From Patescibacteria group bacterium (GTDB lineage: Bacteria > Patescibacteriota > Patescibacteriia > Patescibacteriales > GWC2-42-12), in assembly GCA_028707005.1 (NCBI GenBank), contig JAQTVB010000008.1:1-45742 (forward strand): a stretch of DNA of 45,742 bases, in the 5' to 3' direction. Each line of letters begins with the position of its first letter. The first letter of the stretch is position 1. Position numbers and translations under genes: made by a program. This document shows positions 23,517 to 34,914 of this stretch, in pieces. The notes under the pieces are model-generated. The model worked only from the letters and a program-made list of their open reading frames with translations, had not been told where the DNA came from and did no database searches.

Positions 23517-25049
23517 ATGTCTACTACTAAAGATTTCATTGTTAAACAATTAAAAGAGCAGATTGCCGATTTCAAGGCCAAGGCCAAAGAGCAGACTGTG
23601 GGCAGAATCGTGGAAGTCGGCGATGGCATTGCCAGAATTGAAGGCATTGCCGACGTAATGATGTCGGAGATGCTAGAGATTGTTAGCGCCGGTTCAAGCG
23701 AAAAAGCCTATGGCGTGGCGCTCAACCTGGAGGAAGACCGGGTCGGCGCGATTATTTTGGGTGATAGCTCCAGGATTAAAGAAGGCGACGAAGTAAGGTG
23801 TTTAAAACGGATTTTGCAGGTGCCGGTCGGCGAAGGAATTATCGGCCGCGTGGTTAACCCTTTGGGCCAGCCGCTTGACGGCAAAGAGGAAATCAACGCG
23901 GAAAAATTTTATCCGGTGGAAAAAATCGCGCCGGGCGTGATTACCCGCCAGGGCGTCCGCCAGCCGGTGCAGACCGGCATTAAAGTAATTGATGCCATTA
24001 TTCCCATCGGCCGCGGCCAGAGAGAGCTGATTATCGGCGACCGCCAGATCGGCAAAAGCGCGATCGCTATTGATACGATTATCAATCAGAGGGGTCAGAA
24101 CATGAAATGCATTTACGTGGCTATCGGGCAAAAGGAATCAAAAGTGGCCGGCCTGGTGGCTAAATTGGAGCAGGCGGGAGCCATGGATTATACGACCGTG
24201 GTTTTAGCCGGCGCGTCCGACCCGGCCTCGTTATTGTACATTGCGCCTTACGCCGGTTGCGCCATGGCCGAATATTTTTTAGATAAGGGCCAAGACGTCT
24301 TGATTGTTTATGATGACTTATCAAAACATGCGGTGGCTTATCGTGAAATCTCTTTGCTTTTAAAGCGTCCGCCGGGAAGAGAGGCTTACCCGGGCGATGT
24401 TTTCTATTTGCATTCTCGTCTTTTGGAAAGAGCCTGTAAATTAAACCCGGAACATGGCGGCGGCTCAATCACGGCTTTGCCGATTATTGAAACCCAGGCC
24501 GGCGACATGTCGGCTTATATTCCGACTAACGTGATTTCCATTACCGACGGCCAAATTTATTTGATGCCGGAATTATTTTATCAGGGCAATCGTCCGGCCG
24601 TGGACGCGGGTTTGTCCGTCTCCCGCGTCGGCAGCGCCGCCCAAATCAAGGCCATGAAAAAAGTCGCGGGCAAAATGAAGCTGGAGGCCGCGCAGTTCAG
24701 AGAATTGGCCGCCTTTGCTCAATTCGGCTCGGATTTAGATAAGGAAACCAAAGCTAAGCTGGAGCGCGGCAAGAGACTCTCGGAAATTTTTAAGCAAGGC
24801 CAATACTCTCCAGTGCCGGTAGCCAATCAAGTTTTGGTATTTTTCGCCTTGATTAACGGATTAATGGATGACGTGCCGGTAGAAAAAATTTCTGAATTTG
24901 AAGCCGGGCTTTATAAGTACGCGGCTAATTCAGGCGCGAAGATTATTAAAGAGATTGCCGAGAAAAAGGACTTAACTGACAAACTGGAAGCGGAGATGAA
25001 AACGCTGATCATGGATTATAAAGGGACGGTGGAATATATTATAAAATAA
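23517..25049 (+). CDS. atpA: F0F1 ATP synthase subunit alpha
   Basis: 510 residues, full length. Walker A is GDRQIGKS (174-181), where most homologues have [38 protein letters not shown] and the C-terminal helical domain are as expected. Alpha carries the non-catalytic nucleotide sites of the F1 hexamer. The spacer that follows is again a repeat cluster. Confidence 0.97.
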   Translation: MSTTKDFIVKQLKEQIADFKAKAKEQTVGRIVEVGDGIARIEGIADVMMSEMLEIVSAGSSEKAYGVALNLEEDRVGAIILGDSSRIKEGDEVRCLKRILQVPVGEGIIGRVVNPLGQPLDGKEEINAEKFYPVEKIAPGVITRQGVRQPVQTGIKVIDAIIPIGRGQRELIIGDRQIGKSAIAIDTIINQRGQNMKCIYVAIGQKESKVAGLVAKLEQAGAMDYTTVVLAGASDPASLLYIAPYAGCAMAEYFLDKGQDVLIVYDDLSKHAVAYREISLLLKRPPGREAYPGDVFYLHSRLLERACKLNPEHGGGSITALPIIETQAGDMSAYIPTNVISITDGQIYLMPELFYQGNRPAVDAGLSVSRVGSAAQIKAMKKVAGKMKLEAAQFRELAAFAQFGSDLDKETKAKLERGKRLSEIFKQGQYSPVPVANQVLVFFALINGLMDDVPVEKISEFEAGLYKYAANSGAKIIKEIAEKKDLTDKLEAEMKTLIMDYKGTVEYIIK

Positions 25050-25055
25050 TACGGT

Positions 25056-25206
25056 CTGTCATTGCGGCCTCCGAGCCGCAATCCAGGAGTAAATTGCGAG
25101 AACGCGATAGACTGAATAGGCGTGTTCATGCCTCGCGCTTCTGGATTGCTCCTCTGTGCCGACCTCGGCGCTGAAAAGGAAAACGAGGTGCTTGCGCGGG
25201 AATGAC
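25056..25206. repeat. Palindromic repeats between atpA and atpG
   Basis: GTCATTGCGGCCTCCGAGCCGCAATCCAGGAG on the left, CTTCTGGATTGC and GCGGGAATGACA on the right. The last unit ends 11 bases before the atpG start. Confidence 0.8.
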
Positions 25207-25217
25207 AAAAATAGGAT

Positions 25218-26129
25218 ATGGCCAATACCAGAGATATTAAAAAAAGAATAAAGTCTATCAGCAGCACCAAAAAAATTACCAGGGCCATGGAAATGGTGTC
25301 GGCCGCGAAAATGCGCAGGGCCATTGAGGCGGTGCTGAAAACCCGGGCTTACGCCAATTTGAGCTGGTCCACGGTTTTAAGTTTGGCGCAAGGAAAAAAG
25401 GACGGCCAGGCGCTTCATCCGCTATTAACCAGGCGCGGCTTGATCAAGAAAACCGCCGTGGTTCTGATTACCTCAAACCGCGGCTTGTGCGGCGGCTTCA
25501 ATGCAACGATTATTAAGAAAGTGCTGGAAACGGCTAAAGGGAAAGAACGGGATAATTTTGAGTTTATTCTTTTAGGCAAAAGGGGCGTGGCCATACACAA
25601 AAATTTTGGTTTTGCGGTGGCGGCCGATTTTCCCAAGCAGGATTATATTAATGAAGTGAGAGAGGTGACGGCCGCGGCCAAATTATTGATTAATGATTAT
25701 TTATCAGGAAGATATGATCAGGTGCTGGCGGCTTATACCGATTTTGTCAATGCGGTTAAACAAGAGCCGCGGTTGAAGCAGCTGTTACCCATAGAGATAA
25801 AAAAGCAGGATGAACATTTAGGCAACCTGGAAGGGGCCGGAGGCGCGGAGCAAAATTTGTCCGGGCAGGCGGAATATATTTTTGAGCCCAGTCCGGCCGA
25901 AGTGCTTGATCAAATGCTGCCCAGATTGATTGAAATACAATTATATCAGGCCATTTTGGAATCCAATGCTTCCGAGCAAAGCGCGCGCCGCCTGGCCATG
26001 CATCAGGCCACGGAAGCGGCCACGGATATGGTAAGCGAGTTGACGTTGTCATATAACAAGGCGCGGCAAGCGGCAGTGACCAAAGAAATAGCGGAAATTA
26101 GCGCGGGTGCGAATGCGCTGGCGGAATAG
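25218..26129 (+). CDS. atpG: F0F1 ATP synthase subunit gamma
   Basis: 303 residues. The start ANTRDIKKRIKSISSTKKITRAMEMVSAAKMRR is the classic N-terminal helix (shown to match over its whole length), ITSNRGLCGGFN is the conserved loop, and the C-terminal helix ends with ATEAATDMV...YNKARQAAVTKEI. Gamma is the rotor shaft. Residues about 195-225 (GNLEGAGGAEQNLSG) form a low-complexity insertion. Confidence 0.95.
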   Translation: MANTRDIKKRIKSISSTKKITRAMEMVSAAKMRRAIEAVLKTRAYANLSWSTVLSLAQGKKDGQALHPLLTRRGLIKKTAVVLITSNRGLCGGFNATIIKKVLETAKGKERDNFEFILLGKRGVAIHKNFGFAVAADFPKQDYINEVREVTAAAKLLINDYLSGRYDQVLAAYTDFVNAVKQEPRLKQLLPIEIKKQDEHLGNLEGAGGAEQNLSGQAEYIFEPSPAEVLDQMLPRLIEIQLYQAILESNASEQSARRLAMHQATEAATDMVSELTLSYNKARQAAVTKEIAEISAGANALAE

Positions 26130-26130
26130 C

Positions 26131-26180
26131 CCCCCTCTCCGCCTCACCCCCTGCCCCTCTCCAAGTCTGGAGAGGGGGGA
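26131..26180. repeat. Palindromic repeat CCCCTCTCC-AAGTCTGG-AGAGGGG
   Basis: A short unit of the CCCTCTCCAAGTCTGGAGAGGG family, also present at 26634-26660 and 39555-39618. It ends about 10 bases before the next gene. Confidence 0.8.
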
Positions 26181-26189
26181 AGAAGAAAT

Positions 26190-26549
26190 ATGATAAATTC
26201 AAAGATGGTAAAAGTCGCAAGAGAATTGAGGGGCAGAATGACAGAAGCCGAGAACGTTCTTTGGCAAAAAATAAAAAATAGGCAGGTAAATAATTTAAAA
26301 TTCCGCCGTCAGTTTCCATTCGTTTTCGGTGATTATAATTATGTGGCTGATTTTTATTGTCATGATTTTAGGTTGATAATAGAAGTTGACGGCGGAATTC
26401 ATAAAGACGGGGAAGTAAGGGAGTGTGATGTATTTAGAGAAGATGTTTTTAAGGAAAATAGGTATAAAGTTGTCAGGTTTAACAACGAAGAAATTTTTAA
26501 GTCAATTAACGACGTCGTTGGCAAGATCATTGAAATAACAAAAAAGTGA
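26190..26549 (+). CDS. DUF559-family endonuclease-like protein
   Basis: 119 residues. ARELRGRMTEAENVLWQKI, the FRRQFPF strand, YVADFYC and LIIEVDGGIHKD form the DUF559 pattern, a Vsr/PD-(D/E)XK-like fold with D and E-V-D as likely metal ligands. Members occur as single genes scattered through many bacterial genomes; their role is unclear. It interrupts the ATP synthase cluster between gamma and beta on the same strand. Confidence 0.85.
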   Translation: MINSKMVKVARELRGRMTEAENVLWQKIKNRQVNNLKFRRQFPFVFGDYNYVADFYCHDFRLIIEVDGGIHKDGEVRECDVFREDVFKENRYKVVRFNNEEIFKSINDVVGKIIEITKK

Positions 26550-26566
26550 AAGCTTTCTTCTACTAG

Positions 26567-26712
26567 TCAGCCCTCATTCCTCAACTCCTTCTCCTAGTCA
26601 GCCAGCCGGCCGGCAGGGAGAAGGGGGGGGCTTACCCTCTCCAGGCTTGGAGAGGGTGCGAGCGGAGCGAGCTGGTGCGGCATGAGCGGGGGAGGGTTGG
26701 AGCGGGGGAGGG
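26567..26712. repeat. Repeat cluster after the DUF559 gene
   Basis: CTCCTTCTCCTAGTCAGCC ... GGGAGAAGGGG and CCCTCTCCAGGCTTGGAGAGGGTGCGAGCGGAGCGAGC. In inverted orientation these are the same units as at 39532-39703. No gene is seen. Confidence 0.8.
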
Positions 26713-26714
26713 GG

Positions 26715-26759
26715 AAAAAAAAGACCCACCAGTGATAGTCTGAGGACTAGACTGGTGGG
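26715..26759 (-). terminator. Terminator of the leftward unit inside the atp cluster
   Basis: On the minus strand CCCACCAGT/ACTGGTGGG arms (26725-26733 and 26751-26759) are followed by CTTTTTTTT (26722-26715). Confidence 0.9.
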
Positions 26760-26779
26760 GTGCGAAAGAGGTGGCGGCG

Positions 26780-27010
26780 TTAAAAGGTGTGATATGCAGG
26801 CCGGTGGTTTCTCGGACGAGGTTCAATTGGTCTGCTCGTTCTCTTTCTCTTTCTGGGTCGACTAAGGGACTCAAGCGGGTCGTCTTTCAACGGCTCATCA
26901 CCCAATCCCCAGCAGGCTCGGTCAATGCCATCGGTCTTGCTGGGCCGGCGACGAGCTGTGAAAGAACCAAGGCTTTTGAGTGTTTTTGCGGAAGTCGCGG
27001 ATTTTTTCAT
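26780..27010 (-). CDS. Small basic protein of unknown function, antisense in the atp cluster
   Basis: 76 residues rich in Arg, Lys, Pro and Ser, no hydrophobic segment, not recognised. It could be disordered or nucleic-acid binding. The start has no good Shine-Dalgarno site. The unit itself is well supported: a near-consensus promoter lies at 27049-27077 and a strong terminator at 26715-26759, both on the minus strand. The transcript could therefore equally be a non-coding RNA of about 325 bases. It lies between DUF559 and atpD and opposes the direction of the ATP synthase genes. Confidence 0.45.
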   Translation of the reverse strand: MKKSATSAKTLKSLGSFTARRRPSKTDGIDRACWGLGDEPLKDDPLESLSRPRKRKRTSRPIEPRPRNHRPAYHTF

Positions 27011-27048
27011 GGTATCTTGTTTTGGTGTTTCTGTGGATACTGGGTTTG

Positions 27049-27077
27049 ATTGTATGATATTTTATCATAAAGGTCAA
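27049..27077 (-). promoter_or_regulatory. Leftward sigma70-type promoter inside the atp cluster
   Basis: Minus strand TTGACC (27077-27072), 17-base spacer, TACAAT (27054-27049). The predicted transcript start is about 32 bases before the small basic protein's ATG. Confidence 0.8.
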
Positions 27078-27087
27078 GAAAAAGAAT

Positions 27088-27145
27088 CATGAATTAAGAA
27101 CCATGAATGATGGGCAAAAGCCATGATTTATGATTCATAATTCAT
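27088..27145. repeat. AT-rich inverted repeat upstream of atpD
   Basis: ATGAATTAAGAACCATGAATGATGG and CCATGATTTATGATTCATAATTCAT form a long imperfect hairpin with the loop GCAAAAG. It ends 17 bases before the atpD start. Confidence 0.75.
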
Positions 27146-27156
27146 TATTCAACTAA

Positions 27157-28545
<1,389 letters not shown>

Positions 28546-28563
28546 CATATTTACACAAATAAT

Positions 28564-28980
28564 ATGGAGGGCGTGTATTTGTATAAAGATTTAAGTTATA
28601 AAATTGTGGGGATTTGCATGGAGGTACACAGAGAATATAAGAATGGACATAATGAAAGAATTTATCATAAAGTTTTAGAAGAGAAGTTAAAAATAAATAA
28701 AATAAATTTTGTTGTTAAACCAAAAATAAATATATATTCTAAAGAAACAGGTAATAAAATTGGTTATTATGAGCCAGATTTAGTTGTTGAGGACAAAATT
28801 ATTATAGAGTTAAAAGCGAAACCAATAATATTAAATAAATTTGAGATTCAATTGCTTGAATATTTAAAATCGTCTTATTATGAATTGGGGTATTTATTTA
28901 ACTTTGGTTTGCCGTCCCTATATTTTAAAAGATTGATTTGTACCAATAACCATAAACCATATATCAACAGTTTGCGTTAA
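28564..28980 (+). CDS. GxxExxY family protein (nuclease-like fold)
   Basis: 138 residues. GHNERIYHKVL provides the name-giving G-x2-E-x2-Y, followed by YEPDLVVEDKIIIELKA, the PD-(D/E)XK-like strand pair (D, then E-x-K). The end, LGYLFNFGLPSLYFKRLI, is typical. The family is widespread in environmental and CPR genomes with unknown role. It is inserted between atpD and atpC and is AT-richer than its neighbours, which hints at separate origin. Confidence 0.88.
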   Translation: MEGVYLYKDLSYKIVGICMEVHREYKNGHNERIYHKVLEEKLKINKINFVVKPKINIYSKETGNKIGYYEPDLVVEDKIIIELKAKPIILNKFEIQLLEYLKSSYYELGYLFNFGLPSLYFKRLICTNNHKPYINSLR

Positions 28981-29012
28981 TTTGTGTCTAATTTGTATTA
29001 ATTTGCGATAAT

Positions 29013-29444
29013 ATGCATACTATAAAATTTGAAATCGTTACACCGGAGCGCGTGGTGCTAAAAGAAGAAATTCTGCAGGTTACTCTGCCGACCAAGATGG
29101 GCGAGATTACGGTTTTGCCGAATCACATCCCTTTGGTATCAAGCCTGATGCCGGGCGTGATTCATATCAAGAAGAAGGATGGCACCGATGAAGTGATGGC
29201 TATTTCCGGCGGGTTTTTAGAAGTGCTGAAAGACAAAGTGGTTATTCTCGCAGACACGGCCGAGCGGGCCGAGGAGCTGGACGAAACGCGCTTAACGTCC
29301 GCCCGCCAGCGCGCCGCCGAGCTGAAAGATAAAGCGCGCCGCGGTGAAAAGGTTGACTTTGCCGAGGTTAACGCCGCTATTGAGAGGGAATTGGCGCGGA
29401 GCAAAGCGGTGAAAAGATGGCGGAAGCTAAAAAACATTGAATAA
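29013..29444 (+). CDS. atpC: F0F1 ATP synthase subunit epsilon
   Basis: 143 residues. FEIVTPERVVLKEEILQVTLPT, GEITVLPNHIPLVS and ISGGFLEV are the standard beta-sandwich; the C-terminal helical pair holds the ARQRAAELKDKARRG segment. It regulates F1. It is the last gene of the cluster. The stop codon begins an (AAT)n tract. Confidence 0.95.
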   Translation: MHTIKFEIVTPERVVLKEEILQVTLPTKMGEITVLPNHIPLVSSLMPGVIHIKKKDGTDEVMAISGGFLEVLKDKVVILADTAERAEELDETRLTSARQRAAELKDKARRGEKVDFAEVNAAIERELARSKAVKRWRKLKNIE

Positions 29445-29464
29445 TAATAATAATAATAATAATA
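29440..29464. repeat. (AAT)8 microsatellite
   Basis: About eight AAT units directly after the atpC coding sequence, including its stop codon, 7 bases before the next ATG. Slippage here would not change atpC but would alter spacing to the next gene. Confidence 0.95.
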
Positions 29465-29471
29465 AAACAAT

Positions 29472-29900
29472 ATGAAAAACGCAGATATTAGCATTAACCA
29501 ACATAATGAAACTGATATGGAGAAAATCAAAGAAATCGCCAGGCGCAATTTTTTAATTTGGAATCAGGCCTTAGAAACCGGCGATCAAAAGAAAGTGGCT
29601 GAACTTTATGCCGAGAGCGCGACTTTTTTGCCGACTGTTTCCGGTGAATTTAAAAAAGGCCGGAGCGGAGCAGAGGAGTATTTCAAGCATTTTCTTGAAA
29701 AACATCCTACCGGCGAGATTATCGATGACGAAGTTCAAATGCTTGGGCCTGATATTTATGTGCATTCAGGAATGTACAATTTTGAATTAGACACCGACGG
29801 CAAGAGAGGCATTGTGCAGGCCAGATTCTCTTTTGTCGTCAAATTAAAGGAAGATGGGGGCTTTAAAATTTTGCATCACCATTCGTCAATCAAACCGTAA
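29472..29900 (+). CDS. SnoaL-like/DUF4440 (CaMKII-association-domain-like) protein
   Basis: 142 residues. WNQALETGDQKKVAELYAESATFLPTVSG... and the end FVVKLKEDGGFKILHHHSSIKP fit the NTF2-like DUF4440/CaMKII-AD family, cone-shaped alpha+beta barrels with a small-molecule pocket. The in-frame Met at residue 16 (29517) is an alternative start closer to the domain. Enzyme activity is unknown for most members. It is followed by a good terminator, so it may end the atp transcript. Confidence 0.75.
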   Translation: MKNADISINQHNETDMEKIKEIARRNFLIWNQALETGDQKKVAELYAESATFLPTVSGEFKKGRSGAEEYFKHFLEKHPTGEIIDDEVQMLGPDIYVHSGMYNFELDTDGKRGIVQARFSFVVKLKEDGGFKILHHHSSIKP

Positions 29901-29928
29901 TCAAAATCAATAATAAATTTTTCATATT

Positions 29929-29961
29929 AAACGATTTGGCTTTTGCTGAATCGTTTTTTAT
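29929..29961 (+). terminator. Rho-independent terminator
   Basis: AAACGATT (29929-29936) pairs with AATCGTTT (29949-29956), followed by a run of T. Confidence 0.8.
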
Positions 29962-29987
29962 TTAAAATCAGCTAAAATAGCCGATAC

Positions 29988-30053
29988 TTGACAAGTGCTT
30001 TAATGATCGCTAAAATACAATAACGGTTAGCACTTGGATAATGAGAGTGCTAA
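29988..30053 (+). promoter_or_regulatory. groES promoter with CIRCE operator
   Basis: TTGACA (29988-29993), 17-base spacer, TAAAAT (30011-30016). Just downstream is TTAGCACTT-N9-GAGTGCTAA (30027-30053), the CIRCE element with one mismatch in the left arm. HrcA should bind here and repress under normal conditions; hrcA itself is not in the window. From the promoter to the groES start is about 120 bases. Confidence 0.92.
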
Positions 30054-30142
30054 AGTCAATTACGAATTATTTAGTGAATAATTATTAATATGCTCAGGCG
30101 CATTTACGTTATGCGTTATGCGATATGAGTTACGCGATTTAT

Positions 30143-30433
30143 ATGAAACTAAAACCATTAGGCGATCATGTGATCGTTAAACCAATTGTTCAAGACGAGG
30201 TGACTAAATCCGGCATCGTCTTGCCAGACACCGTGGATAAAGAAAAACCGGAAAAAGGCGAAGTCGTGGCCGTGGGCGCGGGCAAATTATTGGATAACGG
30301 CCAGACGGCCCCAATGTCCGTCAAGCTGGGGGATAAGGTTATGTTTAAGAAGTATTCGCCTGACGAAGTAAAAGTTGACGGCGTGGAATATCTTATCATT
30401 AGCGAGGGAGATGTCTTGGCGATACTAGAGTAA
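30143..30433 (+). CDS. groES: Co-chaperonin GroES
   Basis: 96 residues from ATG at 30143 (MKLKPLGDHVIVKP); an ATG six codons upstream is possible but not the family's usual start. The mobile-loop region VTKSGIVLPDT, GEVVAVGAGK and DGVEYLII-SEGDVLAIL are typical. It caps the GroEL ring. Expression is expected to follow HrcA through the CIRCE element upstream. Confidence 0.95.
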   Translation: MKLKPLGDHVIVKPIVQDEVTKSGIVLPDTVDKEKPEKGEVVAVGAGKLLDNGQTAPMSVKLGDKVMFKKYSPDEVKVDGVEYLIISEGDVLAILE

Positions 30434-30439
30434 ATTAAA

Positions 30440-32375
<1,936 letters not shown>

Positions 32376-32376
<1 letters not shown>

Positions 32377-32498
32377 AGACACAAATTAGCACAGATTAAA
32401 ACAAATTTTCACAAATAATAAAAACGCGGTTTCTATTGAACCGCGTTTTTATTATTTGTGTTTAATTTGTGTTATTAATTTGTGCTAATTTGTGCCTT
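32376..32498. terminator. groEL terminator inside a long palindrome
   Basis: The core AAACGCGGTT (32422-32431) / AACCGCGTTT (32439-32448) followed by TTATTATTT is a good terminator. It sits in a longer imperfect palindrome: ACACAAATTAGCACAGATTA on the left, TAATTTGTGCTAATTTGTG on the right. Confidence 0.85.
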
Positions 32499-32501
32499 TA
32501 T

Positions 32502-32541
32502 AAAAAGAGCCGCGGGGTCGTCTTGGACGAACCGCCGCGGC
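32502..32541 (-). terminator. Terminator of the leftward coiled-coil gene
   Basis: Minus strand GCCGCGG (32541-32535) pairs with CCGCGGC (32515-32509), followed by TCTTTTTATA. Confidence 0.85.
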
Positions 32542-32565
32542 GTTGCAAAGCGTTCTGCTGTTGGA

Positions 32566-33777
32566 TTAGGACGCTTTCAAGAACTCGAGAAGCTCATCGC
32601 ATTCTTTGCTGATTGCATTGAGAGTTGCTTGCCGTTGGCCAAGGCCGGCGTGTTTCACAGCTTCTTTGATGGTGCGGATGCTTCGTTGTGCGACGGCCTT
32701 TTGTTCATTGGTGGTCTTGAGAGCTTTGGTCAAACGATCCACCTCTCCCGCCAGGTCCACGGCCCTTGAGCGCGAAAAATTGAACGCGCCTTCTTTTGCA
32801 GCCAGTTGTTTTTTCAGATCTTCGATCTCCATGGTCGCGGCCGTATGTTGTAGTTGCAGATCCTGGATCGTGCGCAGTTGGTCATCGCGCACATTTTCGA
32901 GGCGGGCCACCTCCTCTTGGTGCGCTTTGAGAGCGCTTTGTTGGGCCGCGAACTGTTTTTCCAGTTTGGCGCATTCTTGTTGCGCCGCGGCCGCCGCAAT
33001 CTCTTCCGCGGCCAGCTTGTTATGCAGGTCAGCGATTTTTGCCGACTGTTCTTGGTGCACGACCTCACTTGTCGCGAGTGCCTCTTTCAGCTCGGCCCAC
33101 TTGTCCAGCATCGTAGCCGACCTAATTTCTTCAGAGGCCAGTTGGTTTCGCAGGCTAGCGACTTTTTCCTCCAGCGCGGTGTGCCTGGCTACCCAAGCTT
33201 TTGCTTCTTCCTCGGCCGCTTCGGCGCACTGTTGCTCTAGCGCGGCGTACTTAGCCGGCCAAGCCTGTTCCTCCTGGAAAGCTTGCGCCGCGGCTTGGAC
33301 CTCGTCGGTCGTGGCGTCGCCAATCAGGTAGCGGCAAAGCAGGTTGCCGTCGCGGACAAACCGACGCGTAGGCGACTGACGCTTTTCGTCGGAGAAGACC
33401 GAGCTGTAGGTAACGTCGTTAATTTGGACAGTAACGCCCCATTCCGATGCATGGCCGGGGCGGTCAGCCGGAGAAACCCAAGCCTCGTCCAGATTAATCC
33501 AGGGTTTGCCTTCTCGCCAAGTTATTTTCAGGAAGAACGAGCGATTCCAATCGCCAGGGGACTTTTCCGCGTTACGCACCATTAAAGCGACAATGGCTGA
33601 TCTTCCTGTTGCCGGGAAAAAAGTTACGCTATCGACCCAATTGCCGCTAGGCGCAATGTCGGTCTTACAGCTTGCACCTAGAAGCCTTATATGAGCTCCG
33701 GAGAAGTCCGGAAGGACAAAAACACTGTCGGGATTTTGTTGAGCAGCAACCCGATTAATGAACAATTTTGATGACAT
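32566..33777 (-). CDS. Coiled-coil protein of unknown function
   Basis: 403 residues; not recognised. Residues 1-155 form a compact beta-rich region (FVLPDFSGAHIRLLG, SVTFFPATGRSAIVALMV, FFLKITWREGKPWINLDEAWVSP). Residues about 158-375 are a long Ala/Glu/Gln-rich coiled coil with heptads (LEEKVASLRNQLASEE, IADLHNKLAAEE). No signal peptide or membrane helix is visible. It has its own promoter (33917-33945), a structured leader and a terminator. The GC-rich composition with more NGC codons differs from the neighbours. It may be a structural or scaffold protein. Confidence 0.75.
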   Translation of the reverse strand: MSSKLFINRVAAQQNPDSVFVLPDFSGAHIRLLGASCKTDIAPSGNWVDSVTFFPATGRSAIVALMVRNAEKSPGDWNRSFFLKITWREGKPWINLDEAWVSPADRPGHASEWGVTVQINDVTYSSVFSDEKRQSPTRRFVRDGNLLCRYLIGDATTDEVQAAAQAFQEEQAWPAKYAALEQQCAEAAEEEAKAWVARHTALEEKVASLRNQLASEEIRSATMLDKWAELKEALATSEVVHQEQSAKIADLHNKLAAEEIAAAAAQQECAKLEKQFAAQQSALKAHQEEVARLENVRDDQLRTIQDLQLQHTAATMEIEDLKKQLAAKEGAFNFSRSRAVDLAGEVDRLTKALKTTNEQKAVAQRSIRTIKEAVKHAGLGQRQATLNAISKECDELLEFLKAS

Positions 33778-33910
33778 GATGTTACCTTTCTTAACTGCGA
33801 AACGGCAAAGCCGTTATCAAGGAACAGCGATGGTCTTTTATCAAGACCCATCTAGGCAAACTGCTTTTACCTCTTGCCTTACTTGAGGGTCGCTTACTAC
33901 ATTTCAGCGA
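33778..33910 (-). promoter_or_regulatory. Structured 5' leader of the coiled-coil gene
   Basis: About 130 bases with two hairpins: ATGGTCTT/AAGACCCAT (near 33830-33853) and ACGGC-AAA-GCCGT (near 33801-33813). A weak AAGG ribosome-binding sequence is near the start codon. No known riboswitch is recognised. Confidence 0.4.
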
Positions 33911-33916
33911 CTTTAA

Positions 33917-33945
33917 AATGTAGCATGTTTAAGTAAATGCGTCAA
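33917..33945 (-). promoter_or_regulatory. Leftward sigma70-type promoter
   Basis: Minus strand TTGACG (33945-33940), 17-base spacer, TACATT (33922-33917). On the plus strand a TTGACA at 33949-33954 follows within 4 bases but has only a poor -10 (TAATGT), so a divergent promoter for 34151-35937 is possible. The remaining 33979-34150 is AT-rich with no clear feature. Confidence 0.7.
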
Positions 33946-34150
33946 GAGTTGACACAATAGTGGTAAATATGCTAATGTATTTTATTCTTGCTCTTTGAAA
34001 ATATAATGCGAATTTGCGAATAAAGGCGAATGCTGGGAAATATGTCAGAAGTAGCAATTAGGCGGTTATAAAGTTTAATTTTTTAGCCAAAGATAGCCGT
34101 TTGATTGTTACTTCAGACATAAAAACAAAATTCAACAAAAAGGATGTATT

Positions 34151-34855
34151 ATGTTGCAGAATGCGTGGAATATCATAATCATAGCGATGGTTGCTATATT
34201 TTTTCTCACTGCCGTTGGCTGTCTAATCGCTGACGGAATCATGGCAAGAAGAAAAGAGAAAAGGCGGCAGCATGAAGTTGACAAGCAGTTCGCCCTAGAC
34301 AAAGCGCGGCGCATTTTGGCAGAACTGCGCAGCGGCGGGCGAATGTTTTCCGATGGTGCCGAATGTCAGATAGAAACAATCATTGACCCGAACTTGATCA
34401 CGCCGGAAGAGGCGGGCACCACGCGGGAAGAAGTCAAACAGCTGCTCCAACAATCTGCGGCCAGGTGGCAGGTAGAGCGCGCCCTGGAGCGGATGCGATC
34501 AGCGGTGAGTGAGGGAGAGTTTAATGGTTTAGATTTTATATTGCGCCGGTCTTTGCTCGTGGCGTGCGAGAATTTATCCGGCCTTGGTCTTTCCGACCAG
34601 TGCATACGAACATGGCGCCAGAACTGCCGGATCAGGCACGCGCAACTAATCGCGCGGGAAATGGCGGATGCTCTTGTGTCTGCTCAACATAAGATCAATC
34701 TTTTGAGAGAGTTGCTTGTTGCGGCGCAGTGCGGACTTGGAGAACTGGAACTGTCGCCGGAACAGATCGGCTTAATCAAACTGCTGATGCCAGACCAGGC
34801 GCAGGCATCAGCTTCGGCCAAGCCGGAGCAACCAGAGCCGCCGGCCGGGGCGTAA
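34151..34855 (+). CDS. Membrane-anchored helical protein of unknown function
   Basis: 234 residues; not recognised. One N-terminal membrane helix (about 6-27, WNIIIIAMVAIFFLTAVGCL) is followed by a basic stretch (ARRKEKRRQ), indicating N-out, C-in topology, and then a helical cytoplasmic region of 200 residues. The tail is Ala/Pro-rich. AAGGA 9 bases before the ATG is a good ribosome site. It is followed by a gene at 34915 on the same strand and faces the coiled-coil gene across a shared promoter region. Confidence 0.7.
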   Translation: MLQNAWNIIIIAMVAIFFLTAVGCLIADGIMARRKEKRRQHEVDKQFALDKARRILAELRSGGRMFSDGAECQIETIIDPNLITPEEAGTTREEVKQLLQQSAARWQVERALERMRSAVSEGEFNGLDFILRRSLLVACENLSGLGLSDQCIRTWRQNCRIRHAQLIAREMADALVSAQHKINLLRELLVAAQCGLGELELSPEQIGLIKLLMPDQAQASASAKPEQPEPPAGA

Positions 34856-34914
34856 AAACAAACGATCGCAATTCTAAACAAATCAAAACAAAAACCAAAA
34901 CGAAAGAAACAAAA

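Noticed and set aside
32606-33331. Rightward frame of 241 codons opposite the coiled-coil gene
   Set aside because: Its Ser/Ala/Cys-rich sequence is the antisense shadow of the Ala/Glu/Gln-rich coiled coil; promoter and terminator support only the leftward gene.
34729-34914. 62-residue N-terminal extension of the helical-repeat protein
   Set aside because: It overlaps the upstream gene in another frame and is a low-complexity Lys/Thr run; the ATG at 34915 is preferred.
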